Assembly: GCA_016839345.1 (NCBI GenBank)
Contig: JAEOUL010000197.1
Location: 1-7,457, forward strand
Length of the DNA: 7,457 nt
From: Candidatus Thorarchaeota archaeon
Lineage (GTDB): Archaea > Asgardarchaeota > Thorarchaeia > Thorarchaeales > Thorarchaeaceae
Direction of reading: 5' to 3'
Shown here piece after piece: positions 1 to 4,836 of the stretch. Every line of letters starts with the position of its first letter. The first letter of the stretch is position 1. A program made the translations under genes and the position numbers. The notes under the pieces are model-generated. The model was not told the DNA's origin. It saw nothing but the letters and a program-made list of their open reading frames with translations, and searched no databases.

Positions 1-1472
1 GCTTCATAAGCCTCCCTGACTGCATCTACTGCATCTTCAGATTCAATTGGAAAAATAATTGCCTTTCCTATCCTCACGGCTGACATAGCAATCTTCAACC
101 ATTTGTTCCAATCCTTTGTTTCGGTGACAAATGGTCTGTCCTTTGGATACAAGCATCTTTCATGCTGAAGACCACAAGTGAAGTGTAGTTGCAGCGTCTT
201 TCTTATTCTGCCCTCAGTAGAGAACTGCACTGGGACTGGTAGTTTCTTCACAACATCTGCAATGAAGTATTTCAGCATCTCCACATTCTGGTCAACATAT
301 TCCTTGAGAGACCCTACAGTCAAGGCTGCCTCTTTGATCATAGCATTCTGTTGCTCAATCTGGAACGCTAGCGATCGAAGATCGCGACCCTCGATGAAAT
401 CGATGATTGAGTTGGCCTGATCGCGAACAAACTGTTGTGGATCATCTGCACACTTACGGATGATGTCCATGTACGGCTCAATAAGATTCCTGTTCATACT
501 GCCAATATTTCTGAATTCGGCAAGGACCATCATAGCAAGGTTCTGCTCAGCACCTTCCAGCAGTTCGGCTAGAAATGGAAGAATCTCACGAGCGACATCC
601 TCTGACATTCTACCTATGAAACCTAGGAGGTTAGGAACAGTGTATTTGAGAGAATCGACGTAGTTCATAGACTGTTTTATGGGGTCAAGAAATGGATAAA
701 CGACCTTTGGGTTTGAACGCGCTATCTCGTTTAGTATGCTAGCAATCGTGGATCCTGTCGTAGGAGAATTCAGGCTGGTCACAAACAATGCGATGTGAGG
801 TTCTAAAATATCAGGTCTATCTTTGGACATCTCAAGAAAAATCGACAAAATCAAAGACCGCAGATTCGAATCCTTCTGATAGACCTGTATTAGTGTATCA
901 ACTCTCTTATGGAACTCTGTGGGCTTGAATTTGTAGAGGAACAGCAATGGTGGTGAAAGTTCACTAGAACCTCCTGCAACCATCTCGATGATGATTCCTA
1001 CATAGTCCTCGAACATTTTGGGATTCTCAGATGCTACTTGCGCAACCACTCTATATGCTGGCCATCTTGCTGAGCCCTCCTTCTGGAGAAATTTGAACAC
1101 GAGGGGCATAGAATCTCTCAGAAAAGATGGGTCCGTAATGAGTTGCTGAACCTGTGTATTGAAGAGATGGGTTGCTGTCGCATTGACTAGTGTTTCACTA
1201 TCATCCTCTGTCATCGATTGTGAAGACAGAAACTCCAGTGTACCCATAATGTCCCCAGAATATATCTTCTCCACTCCAGGGCTCTTCTGACACATGATGG
1301 ATATAGCGTGGGCAATCTGCATTGAAACCATATCGTCAGCGCTTTCTCGAATATCTCTTGTCAACTCGGGTATCATTGCGGCAACCTCATTGGGTGATTT
1401 CGTAGCCCGCTTAACCAGCTCTTCAGCAGCTTTTCTCCGCACAGATTCATTGCTATCAAGAAGATCCTTCAT
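1..1472 (-). CDS. Large HEAT/ARM-like repeat protein with coiled coil and His/Cys-containing C-terminal domain (partial)
   Basis: The reading frame stays open from ATG 1472 to the window edge, giving 490 residues and no stop, so the C-terminus is missing. An in-frame TGA seven codons upstream leaves this ATG as the only good start; a GGGGA element lies about 12 nt before it. Residues 1-360 are all-helical with repeated amphipathic helix pairs of 35-45 residues and 'DP/NP' turns, as in HEAT/ARM solenoids (for example EELVKRATKSPNEVAAMIPEL near 18-37). Residues about 365-405 look like a coiled coil. From about 410 a different domain starts (KKLPVPVQF), with H430, C433, H437 and C440 and the segment KDWNKWLKIAMSAVRIGKAI. 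This resembles, from memory, the tail domain found in some Roco/NACHT-type signalling proteins. Solenoids usually act as protein-binding scaffolds; the partner here is unknown. The HEAT call is fairly sure, the tail assignment tentative. Confidence 0.8.
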   Translation of the reverse strand, partial: MKDLLDSNESVRRKAAEELVKRATKSPNEVAAMIPELTRDIRESADDMVSMQIAHAISIMCQKSPGVEKIYSGDIMGTLEFLSSQSMTEDDSETLVNATATHLFNTQVQQLITDPSFLRDSMPLVFKFLQKEGSARWPAYRVVAQVASENPKMFEDYVGIIIEMVAGGSSELSPPLLFLYKFKPTEFHKRVDTLIQVYQKDSNLRSLILSIFLEMSKDRPDILEPHIALFVTSLNSPTTGSTIASILNEIARSNPKVVYPFLDPIKQSMNYVDSLKYTVPNLLGFIGRMSEDVAREILPFLAELLEGAEQNLAMMVLAEFRNIGSMNRNLIEPYMDIIRKCADDPQQFVRDQANSIIDFIEGRDLRSLAFQIEQQNAMIKEAALTVGSLKEYVDQNVEMLKYFIADVVKKLPVPVQFSTEGRIRKTLQLHFTCGLQHERCLYPKDRPFVTETKDWNKWLKIAMSAVRIGKAIIFPIESEDAVDAVREAYE

Positions 1473-1550
1473 TGGTGGTGATGTCCCCTTTCAATACGAT
1501 AGTGCAGTCAAGATACAATCGGCCTACTAATCTGTTTACTTGTTGAAAAG

Positions 1551-1560
1551 AAATAATAAA
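1551..1560. promoter_or_regulatory. Shared AT-rich TATA-like element in divergent spacer
   Basis: AAATAATAAA (TTTATTATTT on the minus strand) is the clearest TATA-like element between the divergent genes starting at 1472 (minus) and 1583 (plus). At archaeal spacing (about 25 bp) it would place a plus-strand start near 1581, almost on ATG 1583, implying a leaderless message. On the minus strand it would start near 1530, leaving a leader of roughly 55 nt. Inferred from position and composition only. Confidence 0.35.
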
Positions 1561-1582
1561 GCTGATTCATTCCCTTTCTTTA

Positions 1583-1807
1583 ATGACATGCTACTTCAAG
1601 AATTCACGAATGAAGGAATTGTTCTCTGATATAGGTATCGAGGTCACAAAAGAGAATCAGGCCAAAGTTGACGAAGTAATTCACGATATGCTCAGTGTGG
1701 ACTATCCGAATTGTGCTGCGGCGTGGAAAATGGTGCGTAAGAAACTCAAGTTTGATGGTCCTGGTTTCAAAGAGCGATTAAAAGAAGCTTTAATGAACCT
1801 ACTATGA
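1583..1807 (+). CDS. Small conserved-looking archaeal protein of unknown function
   Basis: This 74-residue soluble, lysine-rich, mostly helical protein has no signal peptide or membrane segment. The core (KELFSDIGIEVTKENQAKVD, then a 'YPNCAAAWKMVRKK' segment and a charged C-terminal helix) resembles, from memory, short uncharacterised archaeal proteins of the pattern MKELFxxxGIEVTxEN...YxNCPATWKxV. No function is known to me. Two starts are possible: ATG 1583, which a TATA-like element at 1551-1560 would make nearly leaderless, or ATG 1610, which gives 65 residues starting MKELF and fits the remembered family start better. Neither has an SD. It stands alone, divergent from the HEAT-repeat gene, with a non-coding stretch behind it. 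Confidence 0.65.
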   Translation: MTCYFKNSRMKELFSDIGIEVTKENQAKVDEVIHDMLSVDYPNCAAAWKMVRKKLKFDGPGFKERLKEALMNLL

Positions 1808-2040
1808 CTCAATCTGATTCTTATCCACCTAGCAGCAAACGTGCAAGTAGTCCAAATGTGCTATGTAGAAATTACCCTTTGGGTGTGCAATGAAAGTCTT
1901 GTTGAAGATGAGATGAATGTATTCTTGTTCCTCGATGACTGAAAGAAAGTTGTGAACGCCTCACATGGATTTCGGGAGCCTGTTTCAAAAGAATATATAA
2001 TGTTTTTATTTTCTATTTTGAGGCTTATGATGGCCCCAAA
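1808..2040. other. Non-coding stretch with a possible decayed reading frame on the minus strand
   Basis: No gene with a start codon was found here. On the minus strand, positions 1960-1832 hold 43 sense codons between a TGA and a TAG that read like protein (FLSVIEEQEYIHLIFNK, then FIAHPKGNFYIAHLDYL) but have no ATG, GTG or TTG at the front, so this may be a gene remnant or chance. From about 1988 the sequence becomes very AT-rich (GAATATATAATG, TTTTTATTTTC), which looks like promoter DNA for the downstream unit. Confidence 0.25.
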
Positions 2041-2062
2041 TTTAAATAGATATGTTTATATC
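2041..2062 (+). promoter_or_regulatory. TATA-like elements of the structured-leader / mini-ORF unit
   Basis: Two archaeal TATA-like boxes lie in tandem: TTTAAATA (2041-2048, preceded by CCCCAAA as a possible BRE) and TTTATATC (2055-2062). They would start transcription near 2069 and 2083 respectively, just ahead of the GC-rich foldable segment. A further TATA-like run lies at 1991-2000. Placement relative to the leader is consistent; actual use is inferred. Confidence 0.45.
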
Positions 2063-2087
2063 CAATTAAATGAGAAAATAAGGCCGC

Positions 2088-2158
2088 GGGTTTTTTCTGT
2101 ACAGACTTCTCGCCTTAGTCCAGTGCGGATGCGGCGGCGTCCAAGGCAAGAACAACCC
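2088..2158 (+). ncRNA. Candidate structured RNA leader (three nested helices)
   Basis: A GC-rich island in AT-rich flanks folds by eye into nested helices. P1 pairs GGGTT (2088-2092) with AACCC (2154-2158). P2 pairs TTCTCGCCTT (2107-2116) with AAGGCAAGAA (2143-2152), nine of ten pairs, with one C-A mismatch. P3 pairs GGATGC (2127-2132) with GCGTCC (2137-2142), one G-U pair, closing a GGCG loop. P3 ends directly next to P2 on the 3' side, so the two could stack, leaving a 10-nt bulge AGTCCAGTGC (2117-2126) on the other side. The fold lies between TATA-like boxes and the SD of the 20-codon ORF, so it could be a cis-regulatory leader, a small RNA, or part of a dual-function RNA. I do not recognise it as a known riboswitch class. 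Confidence 0.45.
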
Positions 2159-2170
2159 TGAATGTCAAAA

Positions 2171-2177
2171 GAGGTGA
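2171..2177 (+). promoter_or_regulatory. Strong Shine-Dalgarno site of the 20-codon ORF
   Basis: GAGGTGA lies 4 nt before ATG 2182 and is an exact match to the archaeal 16S rRNA tail complement, one of the best SD sites in the window. It is the main reason for accepting the very short ORF as real. Confidence 0.6.
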
Positions 2178-2181
2178 CATC

Positions 2182-2244
2182 ATGGGCAAACACGATAAAC
2201 AGAAGAAACAGCAGAAGCCAAATCAGAAACCAAAGAACAAGTAA
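2182..2244 (+). CDS. 20-residue lysine/glutamine-rich basic micropeptide
   Basis: ATG 2182 to TAA 2244 encodes 20 residues beginning MGKHDKQ, with eight lysines, four glutamines, two prolines, two asparagines and a single acidic residue. The peptide is strongly positive and surely disordered, with no hydrophobic segment, so secretion or membrane insertion is unlikely. Support for translation comes from context: a strong GAGGTGA site 4 nt upstream, a TATA-like promoter and foldable leader before it, and a U-rich tract right after the stop. A nucleic-acid- or ribosome-binding peptide would fit the charge, but this is a guess. It could instead be a leader peptide whose translation matters more than its product, or a chance ORF inside a small RNA. 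Confidence 0.55.
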   Translation: MGKHDKQKKQQKPNQKPKNK

Positions 2245-2245
2245 C

Positions 2246-2254
2246 TTTGTTTTT
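2246..2254 (+). terminator. U-rich archaeal terminator tract
   Basis: TTTGTTTTT begins two bases after the stop codon of the 20-codon ORF. Archaeal RNA polymerase can terminate on such U-rich tracts without a hairpin, so this probably ends the short transcript. No hairpin precedes it directly. Confidence 0.4.
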
Positions 2255-2288
2255 CTGATATCTGTCCTAGTATCCTAGTTCATTCCCC

Positions 2289-2309
2289 GGGGAGGTTCCC
2301 CACCTCCCC
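2289..2309. terminator. GC-rich hairpin between convergent units
   Basis: GGGGAGGT (2289-2296) and ACCTCCCC (2302-2309) form a perfect 8-bp stem around TCCCC. It lies between the plus-strand mini-ORF unit and the 3' end of the minus-strand flavodoxin, as a bidirectional terminator or transcript-end stabiliser would. A pyrimidine-rich run (TTCTTTCTTT, 2321-2330) follows on the plus strand; the minus side has no U tract. The 3' arm includes CACCTC, complementary to the GAGGTG of the upstream SD. Confidence 0.45.
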
Positions 2310-2336
2310 ACCTTACATCATTCTTTCTTTGAAACC

Positions 2337-2834
2337 CTAAACCAGCAGAGTTTCAAAATTGCTAAGGGTTTTACCAATTTCTAGACCTATTTTAAGAAAG
2401 GTATCATTGACTCCGGGATTGAGGGGTCCTTCTCTGCCCTGTACTATCGCAGACTCACGAGGTCTAATGATTTTCATTTTCAGGTGTTTCATCATGTTTT
2501 CGATTGTTCTGGCTGCACTATTCTCCAAGACTGATAGGCTTCGACTGTTCATTCTAGATTCATTTCTAGTGTCAAAACTGAATCCATGCTTTCCTTTCAG
2601 GTCGAATGACTTTAACTTCTGCAAGAATTTTTTCATATCCTCAGAAGGTCTGATCATGTGAGTTGGACTACCTATGGCAATGAAATCATATTCGGAGATC
2701 TGATTGATATCAAACGCATTAATATTCAAACACTCAACTTCTATACCTGCTTCTTGAATTCCCTGGGCTAGACTCATCGCCACAGCTTTTGTGTTTCCAA
2801 AGAGAGAATGATATATGACAAGAGCTTTCGTCAT
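2337..2834 (-). CDS. Flavodoxin-family protein (FMN-binding)
   Basis: This 165-residue protein has the flavodoxin fold. Strand one (KALVIYHS) leads into the FMN phosphate loop SLFGNT (residues 10-15). The second flavin loop is GSPTHMIRPS (55-64), and a late strand ends in VQGREGPLNPG (131-141). It should bind FMN and act in the cytoplasm as an electron carrier or small NAD(P)H-linked reductase; partner and substrate cannot be read from sequence. An upstream in-frame ATG at 2876 exists, but that start would overlap the preceding gene, while ATG 2834 has a GGAGGT site 8 nt upstream and begins MTKALVIYHS as the family does. It is the last gene of the TetR operon, 19 bp after the membrane protein gene. 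Family confident, exact role open. Confidence 0.9.
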   Translation of the reverse strand: MTKALVIYHSLFGNTKAVAMSLAQGIQEAGIEVECLNINAFDINQISEYDFIAIGSPTHMIRPSEDMKKFLQKLKSFDLKGKHGFSFDTRNESRMNSRSLSVLENSAARTIENMMKHLKMKIIRPRESAIVQGREGPLNPGVNDTFLKIGLEIGKTLSNFETLLV

Positions 2835-2842
2835 CCTTTGCG

Positions 2843-2848
2843 ACCTCC
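2843..2848 (-). promoter_or_regulatory. Shine-Dalgarno site that fixes the flavodoxin start
   Basis: On the minus strand GGAGGT (complement of 2843-2848) stands 8 nt before ATG 2834. It lies just after the stop of the upstream membrane protein gene and argues against the longer ATG at 2876. Confidence 0.75.
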
Positions 2849-2853
2849 TAGGC

Positions 2854-3318
2854 TCAAGCCTGGCTAACAAAGCCAATAATCAGACCAAATATTGTGCCAA
2901 TACCTACTCCTGCTCCCATTCCGATGAACATGATAATGTCTACTCCACCGAGTGCTCCGATGGCCAAACCACCAGCTGTCCCTACAAAGACTCCCATCCC
3001 CATCCTTCGGCCTCGATTGAATTTGAATGCAAATAATAGGCCTATGCTTCCCATTACAACTAGGGATAGGGTGCTGATAGGTACAAATGAGCAATGCGAA
3101 ACATATCCTATCAGATTCATTTCACCTGCTCCCCACTGTAACAACTCAGTTGGTATTATAGTCCAAATGGCTGCGGCGAAACTTCCAACTATCAAGGCTG
3201 AAATGAAAGACCACAAAAGTGTCAGTCCAACCACACGGACAATTCTTCTCAGAGCACTATCTTGGCGTGCTGCAATTGATTCTTGATTCTCTACTTGAAT
3301 CGTTTCTATTTTACTCAT
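2854..3318 (-). CDS. Four-helix integral membrane protein of unknown function
   Basis: The product is 154 residues. A polar N-terminus (1-28, with the basic patch RRIVR) is followed by four likely membrane helices at about 29-54, 75-99, 107-124 and 126-152. A basic loop (NRGRR, 101-105) separates helices two and three. The last two helices are very rich in glycine and alanine (GTAGGLAIGALGG, GMGAGVGIG), giving tightly packed helices or a glycine-zipper-like hairpin. I do not recognise a transporter family. The gene is the middle one of three, 24 bp after the TetR gene and 19 bp before the flavodoxin SD/start region, so its expression should follow the repressor. By analogy with other TetR operons it may handle export of, or resistance to, the inducing compound, but this is inference. 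Start ATG 3318 has a weak AGGT 8 nt upstream. Confidence 0.8.
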   Translation of the reverse strand: MSKIETIQVENQESIAARQDSALRRIVRVVGLTLLWSFISALIVGSFAAAIWTIIPTELLQWGAGEMNLIGYVSHCSFVPISTLSLVVMGSIGLLFAFKFNRGRRMGMGVFVGTAGGLAIGALGGVDIIMFIGMGAGVGIGTIFGLIIGFVSQA

Positions 3319-3342
3319 CGTTTCTTACCTACTGATACTAGT

Positions 3343-4026
3343 TCAATCATCATAATGTCTTAGGCCCTTGTCAATGATAGTGAAGAACACAGAGAGGTAG
3401 TTTCTTGTCCTCTCCTCTGGTGAGTCGCTCATCTTGCCTCGCATGACTAGCTCTCGTATTGCTCCAGCGAATGTACTGAGAACCATAATCACAGAGAATG
3501 GATCTACCTTGTCTTGGACTCCAGAGCTCTTCATCGTTTCAGTTATGACAGATGTCATGAGCTTCTCAAGAAGTACTCTCTGGATGCTGAATTCTAGTTC
3601 ACTCTCAGTCATTTCTAGACCATCGTCTTCTTTTCTTACAATCTTTGAAGTAACTGCACTCAATCGACTTGACTCGAATAACATCGCATCTTGTGGATGT
3701 TTCTCGAAAAACTTGAGATAGGCTTCCCCCATTGATCGAAGCTCATATGACACGTCTTCTTGTTTCAGGTGTTTGTCCATGATGTCAAACAGTTTTTCAT
3801 AAACCCTTGATACTACAGCCACAAACAGATCTTCCTTCGACTCAAAGTAATTGTAGATTGTAACCTTGGTGTATCCTGCCTCAAGTGCAATCTTCTCCAC
3901 CATTGTCTGGTCATATCCAAGTTCTGTGAAAGATTTCCTTGCTATCTCAATGATGGACTCTCGACGAAGTTTACGTTCACGTTCAAGTCGTTTCGCCTTG
4001 GGCGAGCTTGAGTTTTTTTTACTCAT
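3343..4026 (-). CDS. TetR/AcrR-family transcriptional repressor
   Basis: The product is 227 residues, a usual TetR length. A basic N-terminal arm (PKAKRLERERKLRR, 9-22) precedes the DNA-binding domain: IIEIARKSFTELGYDQTMVE, then the helix-turn-helix KIALEAGYTKVTIYNYF (45-61) and SKEDLF (63-68), a textbook TetR signature. Residues 70-227 are the all-helical ligand-binding and dimerisation half, too variable to name a ligand. It should bind operator DNA as a dimer and release it on binding a small molecule. It is first in a tight operon with the membrane protein and flavodoxin, and two matching palindromes lie 21-56 bp upstream, so autorepression is likely. ATG 4026 has only a poor SD; a short-leader or leaderless message is possible. 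Confidence 0.93.
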   Translation of the reverse strand: MSKKNSSSPKAKRLERERKLRRESIIEIARKSFTELGYDQTMVEKIALEAGYTKVTIYNYFESKEDLFVAVVSRVYEKLFDIMDKHLKQEDVSYELRSMGEAYLKFFEKHPQDAMLFESSRLSAVTSKIVRKEDDGLEMTESELEFSIQRVLLEKLMTSVITETMKSSGVQDKVDPFSVIMVLSTFAGAIRELVMRGKMSDSPEERTRNYLSVFFTIIDKGLRHYDD

Positions 4027-4046
4027 AGGACCACTTCATCAAATGA

Positions 4047-4082
4047 TTTTACTCAAGTAAAATAGATTTAACTAAAGTAAAT
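4047..4082. promoter_or_regulatory. Tandem palindromic operators of the TetR operon
   Basis: Two related palindromes, TTTTACTCAAGTAAAA (4047-4062) and TTTAACTAAAGTAAAT (4067-4082), share the pattern TTTWACTNNAGTAAAW. Their centres are exactly 20 bp apart, two DNA turns, so two dimers would sit on the same face. They overlap the AT-rich DNA that must serve as the TATA region for ATG 4026, so binding would block TBP or polymerase. A further half site AGTAA lies at 4098-4102. The match of site and regulator is inferred from position and symmetry. Confidence 0.7.
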
Positions 4083-4140
4083 AAATCCTTTCATCGGAGT
4101 AATCGGGTGATTCATCATAATTCATGGATGAAACTTAGAA

Positions 4141-4677
4141 TTACCTGGCTGCACAGTAAATAATCGCTGAAGTTGACTCTAACAGACTCTCACCGATTTT
4201 AGCTGTTCTCTCAGGATGAGAACGTGAAACTGCGAAGTAATCTGATTTGGAGATCATGATTCCCTTTGGTCCCTCCAGCCTGAGACGCATAAGAAATGCA
4301 ACAGCCCTCGCAGTGGCACTCGCTTTCCCAATTGGTTTTCTCGAGTCCTTGTAATGCTCCACTACTAATCTCTCTACGAAAGAAATCCGTTCCCAGAATG
4401 TAGCGACCTCTTGATGAATCTTAAACGCGATCACATCTCCAAGTGAGTCTAAAATGAACACTCCACATGTTTCCTTGGGAATGCTGCCAACTATCACCTT
4501 ATGAACATCTTCAGTCAGGGTTGTCCTGCTAAGTTGACTTCCGAAAAGTAGGGTTTCTCTGAATTTCACGATGGGTACTATTACGATGCCTGGGTAGGAC
4601 AAAGGGTCTCCTAGTCCAATCAACTCTCCCTTGAGAATCTCATTGGCTACCGCCTGAGCGCATTCGTTCCCATTCAC
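4141..4677 (-). CDS. Conserved-looking protein of unknown function (178 residues)
   Basis: I do not recognise this protein. It appears soluble and mixed alpha/beta: a helix near 5-17, hydrophobic strands IVIVPIV (31-37) and VIVGSI (61-66), a strand pair GVFILDSLGDVIAFK (72-86), long helices (about 90-109 and 119-134, the latter rich in Ala, Arg and Leu), then a strand GIMISK (139-144) and a last helix. Two cysteines (71, 175) are not in a metal-binding pattern. No signal peptide or membrane segment is seen. The start is GTG 4677, supported by GAGGAG just upstream; the nearby ATG at 4673 is in another frame. It is not operonic: 114 bp separate its stop from the TetR start, and it has its own TATA box and palindrome. 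Confidence 0.75.
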   Translation of the reverse strand: MNGNECAQAVANEILKGELIGLGDPLSYPGIVIVPIVKFRETLLFGSQLSRTTLTEDVHKVIVGSIPKETCGVFILDSLGDVIAFKIHQEVATFWERISFVERLVVEHYKDSRKPIGKASATARAVAFLMRLRLEGPKGIMISKSDYFAVSRSHPERTAKIGESLLESTSAIIYCAAR

Positions 4678-4735
4678 AATCTCCTCAACCTTTATAGATT
4701 TGTAATTCTATTACGTATTACATTATTTGTTTCCG

Positions 4736-4743
4736 TTTATAAA
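4736..4743 (-). promoter_or_regulatory. TATA box of the 178-residue unknown gene
   Basis: TTTATAAA is a near-ideal archaeal TATA box. At 25 bp spacing it would start transcription near 4715, leaving a leader of about 38 nt that includes the GAGGAG ribosome site before GTG 4677. Confidence 0.6.
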
Positions 4744-4744
4744 C

Positions 4745-4761
4745 TTTTCAATTCTTGAAAA
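4745..4761. promoter_or_regulatory. 17-bp palindrome abutting the TATA box (operator candidate)
   Basis: TTTTCAATTCTTGAAAA has perfect 7-bp arms around a 3-bp centre. It lies one base upstream of the TATA box at 4736-4743, over the BRE position, where a bound protein could block or recruit TFB. It does not resemble the TetR sites at 4047-4082, so a different regulator is implied. Confidence 0.45.
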
Positions 4762-4790
4762 CCTGAGCGCGCTTCCTGGTGAGTAGGCAC

Positions 4791-4836
4791 TGATCTTGTT
4801 AGATCACAATCTTAGCATGATACTGTTTATGTGATC
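4791..4836. repeat. Overlapping inverted repeats just after the methyltransferase stop
   Basis: TGATCT (4791-4796) and AGATCA (4801-4806) form a 6-bp hairpin with a TGTT loop. GATCACA (4802-4808) and TGTGATC (4830-4836) form a second, longer-range 7-bp pairing that ends on the base next to the methyltransferase stop codon. The two share GATCA and cannot form together. A 3'-end structure is possible, but no U tract follows on the minus strand. Confidence 0.35.

Noticed and set aside
178..1530. Several short plus-strand ORFs inside the HEAT-repeat gene
   Set aside because: They are antisense shadows of the continuous 490-codon minus-strand frame, with serine- and arginine-rich, non-protein-like translations.
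2107..2154. Possible H/ACA guide RNA (ACA right after the P2 stem)
   Set aside because: The internal loop is one-sided rather than a two-sided guide pocket, and there is no K-turn or K-loop in the apical part.
2023..2160. Possible C/D box RNA (TATGATGG and CTGA)
   Set aside because: The C box is imperfect, the distance to the CTGA is about 130 nt, and no C'/D' pair lies between.
1952..2161. 69-codon plus-strand ORF over the promoter and leader region
   Set aside because: It runs through the TATA-like cluster and the RNA fold, changes composition abruptly along its length, and has no SD; it is a chance frame.
2815..3286. Plus-strand ORFs opposite the membrane protein and flavodoxin
   Set aside because: Antisense to two well-supported genes; composition mirrors the complementary strand.
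4111..4132. TTCATC/GATGAA 6-bp inverted repeat after the unknown gene
   Set aside because: Short arms, a 10-nt loop and no U tract; not enough for a terminator or operator call.
4766..4773. AGCGCGCT 8-bp palindrome in the spacer
   Set aside because: Short, single copy and not placed against a promoter element; likely chance.
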